The translations under genes were made by a program, and so were the position numbers. Below the pieces are notes generated by a model. That model saw only the letters and a program-made list of their open reading frames with translations, ran no database searches and was not told the origin of the DNA. From positions 3,761,121 to 3,825,120 of the forward strand of contig NW_006499603.1 of assembly GCF_000471905.2 (NCBI RefSeq): a stretch of 64,000 nt of DNA, written 5' to 3'. Within the stretch, counting starts at the first letter, position 1. Every line of letters starts with the position of its first letter. Below are positions 11,723 to 22,700 of the stretch, one piece after another. The DNA comes from Amborella trichopoda. Its lineage: Eukaryota > Streptophyta > Magnoliopsida > Amborellales > Amborellaceae.

Positions 11723-13244
11723 GCTTGCCCCGCCGAATGTTGTGCTTCAAGAGAATAGACAAGGACAATAATTCGAAAAATTTCCTTCGACTTTTACTTT
11801 TTATTCTTCGTAGCCACAAGACCACGTGAATGCCAAGGAGAATCTCGAAACGGTGTAACTAGGATGCTCAGGCGTAGGGATGCATTGTTCGTGAGTCTTT
11901 CCGTTGAGACTTTAGGGGGAGAAGAGTCTTTTTTTTAGGGATCTTGTCGAAGTCCTCACCCTCATATGGACTATTGGTGATTATGAAGCAGATGATTTTG
12001 TACGGACCTCGTCAGTCAGAATCAGGCCCGTCGGGCAATTGAGTTCCATGTTGAAGGGCATTGTTCCCATTTGGTCTGGGTTCATTTGTTTGCTTTTGGT
12101 GGGCGTGGTTTGCTGTTACACCAGGTTTGCTTTTGACGATTAGAGTACCATTGTAGGTCTCGTCTATCGAGTCCAATTGGGGGCAGGTTTATTAGCTGAT
12201 CCTAAAGGTCTGAGAGTGTCGGCTAGGCGAGCTGATGTCTCTGGTAGGTTTCGCCCTGGGTTTGTCAGTTTCTTGTCTTTGGAGTATTTATTTGTAGAGT
12301 ATCTTTGTGATCTCGTGGGAATAATGTTCTTCCTCATGAGACTTTTCTTGCCGTCTTAGCGAGGCTTCTGTCTTTCAAGTCCTTTTGTAACTGGACTCAG
12401 GGAGTCAGAATCATTTCCTTGAAGTTCGTATTTTTGGATCCTGTTATATGTCACCAGGGATTTTCTTCTTTTGAGTGAGGGCTGAAGTCACGAGCGCTAC
12501 ATCAACCTATTTATCGGTCTAAGCATCCTTTGTGGATTTTCGCTTGAACTTGGGAAGAGGCACTGTAGAGATGGTTTTCACCAACTTCTTTTTTCTGAGG
12601 CTCTTTTACCCATGACCTTTAAGCCATGTCCTCCCTTTTCATCGATTTTTACTCATGATGCCCTTTCGAGTTTTCACCGTGCCCTGCTTTGTTTTAGTTA
12701 CGGCACTCCTTTACTCATGGTTTCATGACCTTGACGTCCATCACTTTTACTCATGGCATTCCCTTGTTCAAGTATACACCATGCTCGTTATTCTTTTATT
12801 TTTTTGTGAGGGAGTGTTTAAGCTCATGCCTCCGGGACCTGTGTGAAACAATTGAACGTCATGCGTTCAGAACATGCATTATGGTTTAAGGTCATACAGC
12901 TGAACCGTAGTGGAGATGGATGGTAGTTTGTAGAGGCCATGAAGTGAGTATGGTGTTGGTTTAACTCACTTAGTGAAATGGCATTAGGCTACCTATGAAA
13001 GATGGATGATGTATGAAATGTGAGTGGCCGGTGGTGACCCACTAACTTACAACGTTGGTGGGATGGTTCATCTTTTTGTGGGCACGGGTGAGACTCACTG
13101 GGGAATGACATATGGTGATGAAGTGAATGGACACACTGGGGAGGTAATGAAGGTGGTGCGCGCACACTAACCGGTAGGTTAGGGAAGGTGTGCGTAAAAG
13201 TGCACGTAAGAGTGTGTGTGCATATGTGCGGGTGATTTTATGGT

Positions 13245-14110
13245 CATGCCTCTTAGACCTATGCAAAGCAGTTTATCATCATGCAACTAAGACGTGCACT
13301 ATAGTTTAAGGTCATACAGCTAGACCGTGGTTATGCAGTTTAATGTCATACAACTAGGATCGTGTAGTTTAAGGTCATGCAACTAGACCTCTGCTACAGT
13401 TTAAGGTCATCTAGTTCAAACCATGGTGCTGAGCCTTTTATTGTCATGCGGCAAGGACGTAGACATGGTTTAAGGTCGTACAACAGGACTGTGGTTATGT
13501 AGCTTAAATTCATACAACTAGGACCGTGTAGTTTAAGGTCGTGCAACTAGACCTCCACTACAGTTTAAGGTCATATAGTTCGGACCATGGTGCTGAGCCT
13601 TTTATCATCATGCAGCTAGGACGTAGACTATGGTTTAAGGTCGTACAACTAGACCATGGTTATGTAGTTTAAATTCATACAACTAGGACCGTGCAGTTTA
13701 AGGTCGTGCAACTAGACCTCCGCTACAGTTTAAGGTCATATAATTCGGACCATGGTGCTGAGCCTTTTATCGTCATGCGGCTAAGACATAGACTATGGTT
13801 CAAGGTTGTACAGCTGAATCGTGGTTATGTAGTTTAAAGTTATACAACTAAGACCGTGCAGTTTAAGGGCTAGACCTCCGCTACATTTTAGGGTCATATA
13901 GTTCGGACCATGGTTATGCAGTTTAAAGTCATAGAACTAGGACCTGGGCTGTACAGTTTAGGGTCATGCAGCACAGACCATAGCTATGCGGTTTTAAAGT
14001 CATACAACTTGGACCATGTAGTTTAAGGTTGTGCAACTAGACCTCCGCTACAGTTTAAGGTCATATAGTTTGGACCATGCAGTTTTGGGTTGTGCAACTA
14101 GACCATTGTG
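13245..14110. repeat. Minisatellite, 'gtcatgcagtttaagg' type (L2)
   Basis: The longest copy of this array, with some higher-order repetition: the blocks around 13430, 13580 and 13750 each start 'catggtgctgagcctttta' and run about 150-180 bp, so part of the array has been amplified as a larger unit. Confidence 0.85.
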
Positions 14111-14679
14111 TGGGTCGCCATGTAGGTGAAGCTTCATGAGGAATAGGTCTGTTGGTGGCAATCAAACTCCCTGGGGATAAAATAGTTATGGCCAGACACA
14201 AGAAGAGGGCTCATATGAAGATGGTGGCCCAACGAGGAATGGTGAACAGAAGCAAACTTCACTGGGGGTTAGGGGGGCAAGCATTGCCTATGGACTGGGG
14301 TGAAAGATGAGACTCTATGGAGAATTAGCTTATGACAGGAAACTCGACTCCCTTGGGATAAGATAGCTTGGTGTGAAACAAACCCACTGGGAATTGAAGA
14401 GGTAAGAATGACACTAAGTCCACTGAGGATAATGGGCTGCAGTATGGGTGTGACTCCTACTGGGGGATGAGGGACAGTGGCCCACACTTGACTCCATTGG
14501 GGATGATAGGTCACTGCTTGGGTGCAACAGCCTGGGTGCAACTCCATTAGGGATGGTGAGTCACGGCTTGAGTGCAATGGCCTGAATGCAACTCCACTGG
14601 GGATAGTGGTAGGACATACATGGCTTTCTTTTGAAAATGAAATATAGCCTACGTCAGGTGTAACAGTAATTGTTTCTTG

Positions 14680-14960
14680 CGATTGTTCAACCGACGCTGA
14701 GTTTTCAAAAACCCAACTGGCGCTGGGTCGTTAAAAACTCAACTGGCACTGTGAACGACCCGTGATATTATTTGAACACAACTGGCGCTAAGTTAACCAG
14801 CGCTAGGGTCGTTTCTAAACTTACCCAGCGCCATCTCAACCGGCGCTAGGGTTGTTTTGAAACTCACCCGACGCCAAGTCGACTGGCACTAGGGTTGTTT
14901 TAAAACTCACCTGGCGCCAAGTTGACCGATGCTAGGGTTGTTTGGAATTCACCTGGCGCT
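14680..14960. repeat. CGGCGCTA-core array upstream of the antisense promoter (L2)
   Basis: Tandem lines with 'accggcgctagggttgttt' and 'aactggcgctgggtcg' cores, unit about 40-50 bp. It lies just upstream of the antisense TATA box. The core is shared with the LTR hairpin minisatellite. Confidence 0.75.
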
Positions 14961-15087
14961 GGTTATAGATCGATGGGAGTTACCTCGGGCCTCGACTCAG
15001 AGCTCGACCCGGCTCATTGTTGCTTGGCTTCCCTTAGACACAACTGGAATTCCCAGTATGTGAGGGGCATTTGAGGGTGGTGTGGTC

Positions 15088-15095
15088 TATATAAG
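15088..15095 (+). promoter_or_regulatory. Antisense TATA box driving the L2 PMD unit
   Basis: Plus-strand TATATAAG in the context 'ggtctatataaggggg', opposite in sense to the element. The homologous positions are TATATAAAG in L1 (47599-47608) and, inverted, CTATATAAG in L3 (40265-40273). It precedes a leader of about 1.1 kb before the PMD start. Promoter function is inferred. Confidence 0.55.
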
Positions 15096-15814
15096 GGGGT
15101 AAAATCCCATTTTCCCTCCCTTTTCATGAAGGGTAATAAATAAAAAAAAATTTCTTAGTGAGGAGAGGGTGCTCGGTTGAAGCTCTAGCAAGCAGTGGGA
15201 CTCCAGCAAAGTTTTGCAGGGAAGGCCTTCAGCGAGCAGACTTTGCCAAGAATTTGGTGAAGATGTAAAGAGAGTTTTTTAGCACAAACGACTTTCTGAT
15301 GGAGGGAAGGGCTCTGGCCATGGTATTTTTGAGGGGGAAGAGGCGGGAAATGTAGCAGTGCGTATTTTCGCGATTTTTGGAAGGTTTTCTTGGGGGTTTT
15401 TTGTGGCATCCCAACATTGTTAGCGTCGTTGCAGAGGTTTTTCGAGAATGGCAAGGGAGTCCACAAAAGTTTTTGGTGAGGTTCTGATGACGTCCCAGCC
15501 AAAAACATAGGCAGGGAAGTCTTTGAGTGGGTTTCCGACAGTGTAGGAGAAGTTCGGGTGGGAGACAAACGGTCACGGGAGGTGGGCCATTGTGGAAGGT
15601 GTTTGGTTGCAGGAGGTGAACCGTCGTGGGAGGTGAACTGTCGTAGGGAAAGTGTACGGTTACCTCTTTTGTGTGTCAATCAGAGCAATGAGACATGTTG
15701 ACGGTTGGCATTCTCTCATGTGTTAGGCGACGCCGAAGGACGTGGAGACGATTGTCATTCGACACAGCTGAGTTTGAGGTGTCACGACTAGATTTTGTGG
15801 CACGTGTGAGAGAA

Positions 15815-16150
15815 CTAATCACAGTCGGTGCTAGCCTTTGAGAAGCTCAACCGACGCTAGGTATTGGCAATCTCAACCAGCCTTGAGTGTTGAAAGACTC
15901 AACCGACACTAGTCATTGGCTCACAACCGGCGCTGAGTGTCGTCAGACTCAGCTGGTGCTAGCCATTGGCACGCAACCAGCGTTGGGCATCAATAAGCTC
16001 AACCGACTCTGAGTGCTGACAAACTCGACCGGCGCTAACTGTTGTTATGCAATCAGCGCTAAATATTAGTAGACACAGTCGGCACTAAGTATTAGGAAAC
16101 ATAACCAGCGCTAAGTGTTAGCAAACTAAGTCGGCGCTGATCCAGTGTCT
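15815..16150. repeat. CGGCGCTA-core array in the antisense leader (L2)
   Basis: About a dozen units of roughly 25-30 bp, such as 'caaccggcgctgagtgt' and 'cagtcggcactaagtatta', ending 35 bp before the PMD start codon. It would be transcribed as the 5' leader of the PMD mRNA. Confidence 0.75.
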
Positions 16151-16187
16151 TAGTAACTTTTGGGAGTAAACAACTAAGTCCTTTATT

Positions 16188-19100
16188 ATGGCTGGTTCTT
16201 CTTACCAAATCTCTTATGTGAAGAGTCTTCCAAGGGAGGGCGAAATCGGTGTTTGTTATTTTACAGGCAAGGTTTTATCAAGGGGTGAGCCCATTTGGCT
16301 GACCCAGCCATTATGGAAACCAGAGTGGCCCCTCAATGTCATTTTTATTACTGCCCCATTTGTTTCGAAGTACGCAAGGGCAATGACGACAACATCAGTA
16401 CTAAAGAAGGGGTGGCACTTCTTCATTGCATGCATAGGAACATAGCTTCTGAGGAGAACTTGCCTACCTTAGCGAAACGAATGATACAGGCAAAGGGATT
16501 ACTAATGTGGTCAGCAAAAGGCCTCTGAATTCAAGGAGAGCACCAGTACTTGAAGGGATACTCTTCCTAGACCACCAAGGTATTGGTGTCGTATAGAAGC
16601 ACTCTTGAACGTGCTTCACTATTAGCATCGGTCTAGTGTTTGGGCAGTTACTATGACAGTTGTTCTAATACAGTAAAGTTGTTCTTGGAGACATGGAGCC
16701 ATGTTAGCAATACCTGGTTTCTTGAGCATGGGAAGCAGGAATCTCTTTACTACATCTTCATTTTATTGGAGGTCCCCGGATGATCGGGGCTATGTATGAC
16801 GAGTTCAAGCCTCCGAACTCGGTCATCTTCTGTAGTGCTAACTTGGGGGATGAAGAGCCGCCTGCCAATCTTCAAAAGATCTTCAAGGTCTACCAGTCGA
16901 TTGCCACCCGGTCTAGCAATGGAAAGGTCACTTTCATGGAATGGGTAAAATTCTTTTGTGGGGATTATCCTGAAGATAGTCAGGGCACTCTGAAAGGGAA
17001 AGGGAAGGCAATTACAAAAGAGATGCCTCCTGTATATCAACTTGAGACCGACGATGACCGTGTCTTCTTGGCCATGTATTGGCCTTATTTTTGTTCAAAT
17101 TAGTGCTTCCTGACTAGGGGGACGACATTCGTCCAAGCATACTGTATGTGGCGTGTGACATGGCCAGAAGGCGTGAGTATGCCCTTGCTCAGCCAGTCTT
17201 GTGCAACATATACCATGGCTTGGGGGCCATCGCCCGTGGAAAGGCCTACAAGGGAAAAGAGGGAGGGAATGACATTGTATGAGGAGAGGCATTTCCCGGG
17301 AATTTTAAAACTACATTCCCTGTGCATTACGTATATGGGTGTCTAAAGGCCTATTTCCCTGACACCTACATCAAGCATTAATACTCGAGAGATAAATTGT
17401 GGCCCTTCTTGATGAGGATTTCCAACTAGAGGCCATCTTTCATACCCCCGGGGAGGCTCTGGGTCTATTTGGGAATGATTCTTTGAACATGAGGCGGGTC
17501 CCCTTTCCGGTAGGGAGCTTCATCGACCGTGCTTTCATTGATGAATTGGGGAAGGAGCTAGATGGTGCTCCAACAACCATTAAGGAGCTCATGTTCATCC
17601 TGAGCATCAGAGGGGGAGGCTTACTTTATCAGACTCTGCCCAGTGCTAAGTTAGAGGGGTATTTCCCCCATTGCTTCACTTGTTAGCACGGGCTTGATCA
17701 AGGCTGCCCCTTCTCGGTGTTTTTCGATCGTGGGGAAGACGGAAGAGTTTGGAACTCTCTGAGAGTTATAGCTGCCAGAACATATATGAATCGCTTAATG
17801 TATGTGTTTAGAGATGACAGAAACCAGCAAATATGTATTACCTCACTTTGGCAGGAGGGTCTGAACGACTAAGGCCTATGTGAACTGGAGGAGAATCACC
17901 AGCAAAGGATATTGAGATAAATATCACCCTTGAAAGGGGAAAACGGTAACTGGTGCCAGGATACCAGGAAAAGGAGACTGGCAGATGCTCCTGCTCTTGG
18001 TGCGGTATTTGTCTTAGATTATCCCTCGAACTGGCCCGCTTTAAGGCTTTTGCGTTAGAAAGCAGCTGATGAGGCATCGTCAGAATTTCTTTCTATGAAG
18101 ACGAGGACTGGGAGTGTCTTCAATAATCTTAGTTCCATCTTGGAGTGGGATGAGGGGCGGCAAGTCCCTGGTTATGAAAGGCGTCCCCCACAAGACTTGA
18201 GCGCCCTAATCGGGAGTGGTCCCCACAGTAAATTGGCTAGAGGTCCTTCCCAGGGAGGTGGATCTGAAGCACTCGCTCCTAATCCGACAGGAGGGAAGAA
18301 AAGAAAGCACTCGACAGCTGCCGATATTCATGAACCGCTTTTAGTTAGTGGGCATGCTCGGAGGCGCAAGAGTGTCAAGCTTCCTATGATGTCAGAATCA
18401 GGAGGTAGCTCTTTTTCTTCTAATCTTATAAGAACTACTCCAGTATCACCTTCTGCGCTCTCTGGACCACCTTCTGCTTCTCCTAAATTGTTTTCTTTGT
18501 CTTCAAAAATTGAGGTAGATGACTCCATCCACTCTGAGCCCATTGTCATTGCTTCTGATCAAGAGGTGACTCCGGATCTTGGGGAGGCTCCCTTGAGTCC
18601 AGGGGTAGTTCCTAAGTCAGAGGCGGCTCGGATGGAGACTAATGAGGATGAAGGCCCTGAAGCAACTGTTCCAGATAGGGGATATGACTCAACGAGGAGA
18701 GCCTGAAGTTGATGTCATGTCGAGAACCAAGAGGTGACTTCCCCTTGGGCATAGGTTCTGAAGATGAGGGAGTTGAACTCTTCGTGGCCGAGGTTCTGGA
18801 TGTTGAAGGTGCAAGCCAAGTGGAAGAATTCGTGCCTAGAGATGAATTGGCTGGAAAAGGCCAAAGAGAACAGGCAGTTCCTGAACTTGGTAATGCTGAG
18901 GTGACATTTCAGGAGGATGAAGAGCAAGTAGAGGTCCCCATAAGAGAGAGTCAGAACAGTAAGACTGACATTGAAGAACCTAGGCAGGTTGAGGCTGGGG
19001 CTGCCTATGAGTCCAAGCGGCAAGAAGCTCTAGGCTTTGCCTTTGTTTCAAAGGAGTTAGTGGCTCAGATGGCTATCACTTCAACAAGCCCGGTCCTTGA

Positions 19101-19763
19101 GGTCGAGGTTTCTTCAGTAGCAGTGGTCTGAGCAGCACCATCTAGGCTTATTTTTAGTGGTGTTTCTAGCATGATTGCATGAATGCTTAGAGCCGGCCTT
19201 CAGGGCTTGAGGGAACTGCCTCTCAATGGGCTGGGCAGAGCTTTGGCAAAACTGAGGGAGTTCGCTGCGACTACTACGGTTGGGAGTGCACCAAAAGTGT
19301 TTTCCCATTTTAATGCAACTCTAAACGAGTTGGAGGGCTGGCAGTTTGGAGTGCTACATCATGAGCAAGAAACTAGCAGACTAGCCTCTTTGAAGGAGTC
19401 GATCTTGCACCATCATGAAAAGATAGATGGTTGCATCGAGAAGAAGGCCACGATAACTGGCTGTTCGCAGGATCTCAAGAGGGAGGCATAAGGAAGCTTC
19501 AATAAAATGATTGAGATCAGAGACGGATGCGAATACTGAGGCAGGAATTCGTGGGCCTTGAGATGGAGATTGTTCAAAGGAGGGGCATGGAGGCCTCATT
19601 GGTTGAAGATTTGTCTGAACTCAATGGCACAATTGAGTCGAAAACTATGGCAAAGGCAGAGGAGACTCAAATGGTGGCTGAACTGAAGGAGCGTGTTCAG
19701 GGCACCGAGATATTTCCTGCAGCACGTAGCGCAGAGATCAATAAGATGATTGATAGTTTCTAA
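16188..19763 (+). pseudogene. Antisense plant mobile domain (PMD) gene carried by L2, broken
   Basis: Cargo gene in the opposite sense to gag. The N-terminal two thirds resembles the aminotransferase-like plant mobile domain (PF10536 type), which is found in host proteins of the MAIN/MAIL kind and in LTR elements. Support is the order of blocks shared with the L1 copy: 'PPNSVIF' region, 'MAWG'/'CDMAKGREYA' region, and 'MRRVPF...GSF' region. A Ser/Pro-rich linker with 'PTGGKKRK' follows (about 18100-18700), then an acidic stretch and a C-terminal coiled coil with HHEKID and ELKERVQGTE motifs (about 19300-19760). The start at 16188 is the first Met of the conserved MAGSS block. It is broken in several places. 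No function can be claimed beyond family. Confidence 0.6.
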
Positions 19764-19811
19764 ACATGTCATTTGCTCTTGCTAGTACTTTGCAAAAGTT
19801 TTTAACTGATG

Positions 19812-19817
19812 AATAAA
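19812..19817 (+). terminator. Poly(A) signal AATAAA behind the L2 PMD gene
   Basis: AATAAA about 50 bp behind the PMD stop, conserved at the same place behind the L1 copy (52118-52123). It suggests the antisense unit made its own polyadenylated transcript, ending where gag-pol sense sequence comes in from the other side. Confidence 0.5.
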
Positions 19818-20337
19818 GTGATTCTCTCTTTTGATTGACTTTGCTGCATGATTTCATTCTCTTCTTACTTTGGTTGAACCTCATGTGATGTCTTTTTTGA
19901 ATGCCTCTCGACACTTTTATTGTTCCAAGAGGCTAATACCTTAGGCCTTGTTTAACCCCATGGTGGGCTGCCACGGCTTGGATAGCTTTGAAATGGGGAG
20001 TCGTTGCTTTTTCTCCTCTTAATTTTTTATTGGCCAAGGGCTCATAGTTCATTTTCCTAATGATTTGGTAGCCTGGTTGCTACAAATAGTCAAGTTAGGA
20101 GGGGCCTCGGCTTCCATCAGTGGCACATTTACCTCAAGCTCATCATAGCTTTTAGTCTCTGGCACGAACTCCTTGAGATGTTTTGAAGTGATACGCATGA
20201 CCTCCAATTGACTATGGAGACTGCGAACTTCAGTTCTTAAGTTTGCTAGGGGATCCTGCCCTTGAGAGGAAGAAATTTTCTCTACATCAAACTACTCTCC
20301 TCTTGAGAGGTTGGGGAAAAGTAAAATTTTTAGCTGG

Positions 20338-20880
20338 TCACCAGTCTGAGGAGCATCCTCTATACTTATAGCAACCAAATTTTGAAAAAAAATTTACAGT
20401 GGTTGTTGCGCCTCTTTGGCTTTCAAGAGTGCAATGGGGATATGCAACACTTTCTGCTGGTCCGACGTATAGGTGATCCTTTGGAGCCGGGAATTCTATT
20501 CCCATGGCTTGCTCAATCTCATGAATGACCTCTGGTTCATCTTCCGGCCAAGGTGGCTCAGAATTGGGGGCAGAGGGCGAAGACTCCGTTTCAAGCGAAG
20601 AACGAGTTTCTTGAGGGTTGATGGTTGCGATGTTAGAATGAAGAGTGGTTAGGGGTAAAATTTTTCCCTGCCTTTCTTCTTCTTTGAACATGTTCACCAA
20701 TGTTCTCCCAACATCCTAAACATCTACATGAGATAAAAACGTTGTCTTGATTATAGACTTGTGAACTCCATTGTTTGGCTTCTGGGGTGACGCCAAATCC
20801 ATGAAGTAATATTTAGAATCGGCATAGATAGTTTCGGCCATAGGGAATGGTCTTTTGTTAGCATAGACCATATGCTATCT
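20338..20880 (-). pseudogene. L2 region between protease and the PMD gene, fossil
   Basis: Minus-strand sequence continuing from the protease block: a stretch with 'VNMFKEEERQG', acidic Pro/Ser-rich linker, then 'IEQAMGIEFPAP'. The L1 copy is at 52300-52987. It looks like the segment that normally leads from protease into reverse transcriptase in Tat elements, but no reverse transcriptase motif follows; the PMD gene comes next from the other side. Confidence 0.5.
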
Positions 20881-21374
20881 CTCGTCTCAACTATACTTAA
20901 AACATTGGTGTAATGTTGATGGAACCACCCTCCTGGTCATGGAGTCATGGCTGACCGAGGAGAATATTCTAGGAATATCGATGTCGATTACATGAAACTG
21001 GGTGTAATCATTCAGCTCAGCTATCTTAAAACGAAGGTGTACCATGTCAGCTGACCTCTCTCCTGATTGGTTGAACCCTTGAACTGTGACGTGGGTCGAG
21101 GTAAGATCTACGGACCCCAACCCTAATCGAGTGAGGATCCTCCTTAAATAAGGTTTACTGTCGACCCTCCATCTAACATAATTCTGTTGATGGGGCATGC
21201 ATTTAATTCACCAGTAACAAAGAGAGGGCGATTATGAAACTTTTCCCATAGCTGTAGATCGTCCTTTGAAAAGGTGATTGGCATACATCCTTGTAGAATC
21301 ATCGGTTCTACCTCAATGGGTTCTACTTCGGTTTCGTACACTTCTGGGTTAAAGAGAGCTTGAACCAAAGCCAT
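20880..21374 (-). pseudogene. L2 aspartic protease domain, fossil
   Basis: Retropepsin-like region of the gag-pol polyprotein. The active-site block reads IMLDGGSTVNLI (DGGS in place of the common DTGA/DSGS), followed by 'FHVIDIDIP' and 'VPSTLHQCFKY', which match the order in Tat-clade proteases (FHV.DI..., VPS.LHQ..KF). It would cut the polyprotein during particle maturation. Part of a broken element. Confidence 0.7.
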
Positions 21375-21449
21375 CTAGCAATCCTTTGAGAGCATGAGGG
21401 TGTCGTAGACAATGAGAAGAGTTGGAAGTTTCTGTATATGCCCTATCAC

Positions 21450-22700
21450 ATCATATATTCACCTTTTCTTGATCAAGGCTCTGTGCTCCTGCTCCAGTCA
21501 ATGATTTGAGTGGTATGTTGGGTTGAGAAGCAAGTTTGAGTAGAAAGTGTTTACTTTGCCTGGCTCGCTGACTTGATTGCACAACAGGCTTAGTTTGAGT
21601 GATGGAAGTTTGAGGTTTTGGAAGAGACTGAGTGCATGGGATCAAAGGGGTCCGAGATAATTGGAGAATATGTGGATTGTTTGAAGTATTGGGATTAGGA
21701 AGGAGCCCAGGGAGCTATAAGATAGGCGGACTAGTCTTTAGATTAAGGGGAGGTGGCGGACTAGGGAACTTCAAGGTGCCCGACTTCTGCAGTGGAGGCT
21801 GCAGTGTCCTCCCTGATCTGAGATTTATCTGCCCCGTGGTGGGTATTGCTCTTGAAATTTGCATCATGTGACAAGCTCCTTGAGAATAGGAGCTTTGCCC
21901 ATTTGATTTTATCAATCTGTACTCAAAGTTAGGCTCAGGGGGCCACTAGGGTTTCTTTGGCTTCAACTTCTTGTGTTTCTTTGAAGAAGGTGGCTCTACC
22001 TTGGCTTTAGCTGCCAGGGCATCAGTAACTATTAGGATTCCTGCTGCCTAATTCTCAATCGTTTCCAATGCGTTCTGCTTATATTGATCCCTTCGAATTC
22101 TTAGTCGAGAGCCTCGTAGATCAGGCTTATCAAGGTTGTACCTGCAGGGGATGTAGAAGAGGGGGAATGAGAAGCAAGAGAAGAATAAGGAGAAGGGTTA
22201 GAAGGTGGGGGGCTTTTAAGGTCGTTTCCCTCATCAGACTGATCTGGGCAGCTTTTTACGTCGTCACCAGGGCTGGACGGGTGCGGGGGGTCTTTTAGGT
22301 CTTTCCCTTGCATAGACTATTGGGCAGTGCTTTTAACGTCATCACTCTCATTGAACGTGTGCTGAGTGGGAGATGACACGGGAATGTCTTCTTGACAGAT
22401 GAAGAAGGAAAAAGGATCATGTCAGGGATGAAGTCCAATAAAGTTGGCAGTAGCGGAAGGGGCTTAAGAAATTCCTGCTCGACTGTGGGTTGAGCGGTCT
22501 TGTTTCTTCGACAGGTAGCCCTTGGTGACCGTCTCTTTCTGGTTTTCTGAGGTGATGTTTGATTCGTATTGCTGGGCTTGCGAACAACTCTAGCTTGGCG
22601 AACTACTTCTCTCCTTAAGGATTTGAGTCTTCTTCAGCCATGGTAGACTATCCATGGCTGGGAAGTCGAGGATTCGGTGGAGTCCGAGTCATTGATAAGA
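21450..22700 (-). pseudogene. L2 gag-protease linker region, fossil
   Basis: Low-complexity Pro-, Ser- and Lys-rich coding remains, with stretches such as 'DLKDPPHPSSPGDD' and 'SGTLKFPSPPPP'. Homologous to 53064-53968 in L1 and to about 34100-34990 in L3. No catalytic domain seen. Confidence 0.55.

Larger units (their letters stand above)
11723..16187. other. L2 non-coding spacer with minisatellites
   Basis: About 4.5 kb between the 3' LTR and the PMD gene. In order it holds a block homologous to 6231-7640, a conserved 'acttacaacg...gtgggatggttcat' block around 12890-13240, the 'gtcatgcagttta' array, 'cactggggat'-like lines at 14110-14640, a CGGCGCTA array, the antisense TATA box, a leader of about 1 kb, and a second CGGCGCTA array. 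I see no protein-coding gene that holds across the copies. Confidence 0.75.

Noticed and set aside
15185-15679. 164-codon open frame on the minus strand in the L2 antisense leader
   Set aside because: The homologous regions in L1 (47546-47937) and L3 (39661-40215) do not keep the frame or the residues; it is read as leader sequence.
16750-17327. Minus-strand open frames within the PMD gene
   Set aside because: Shadows of the plus-strand PMD coding sequence; no conserved residues of their own.
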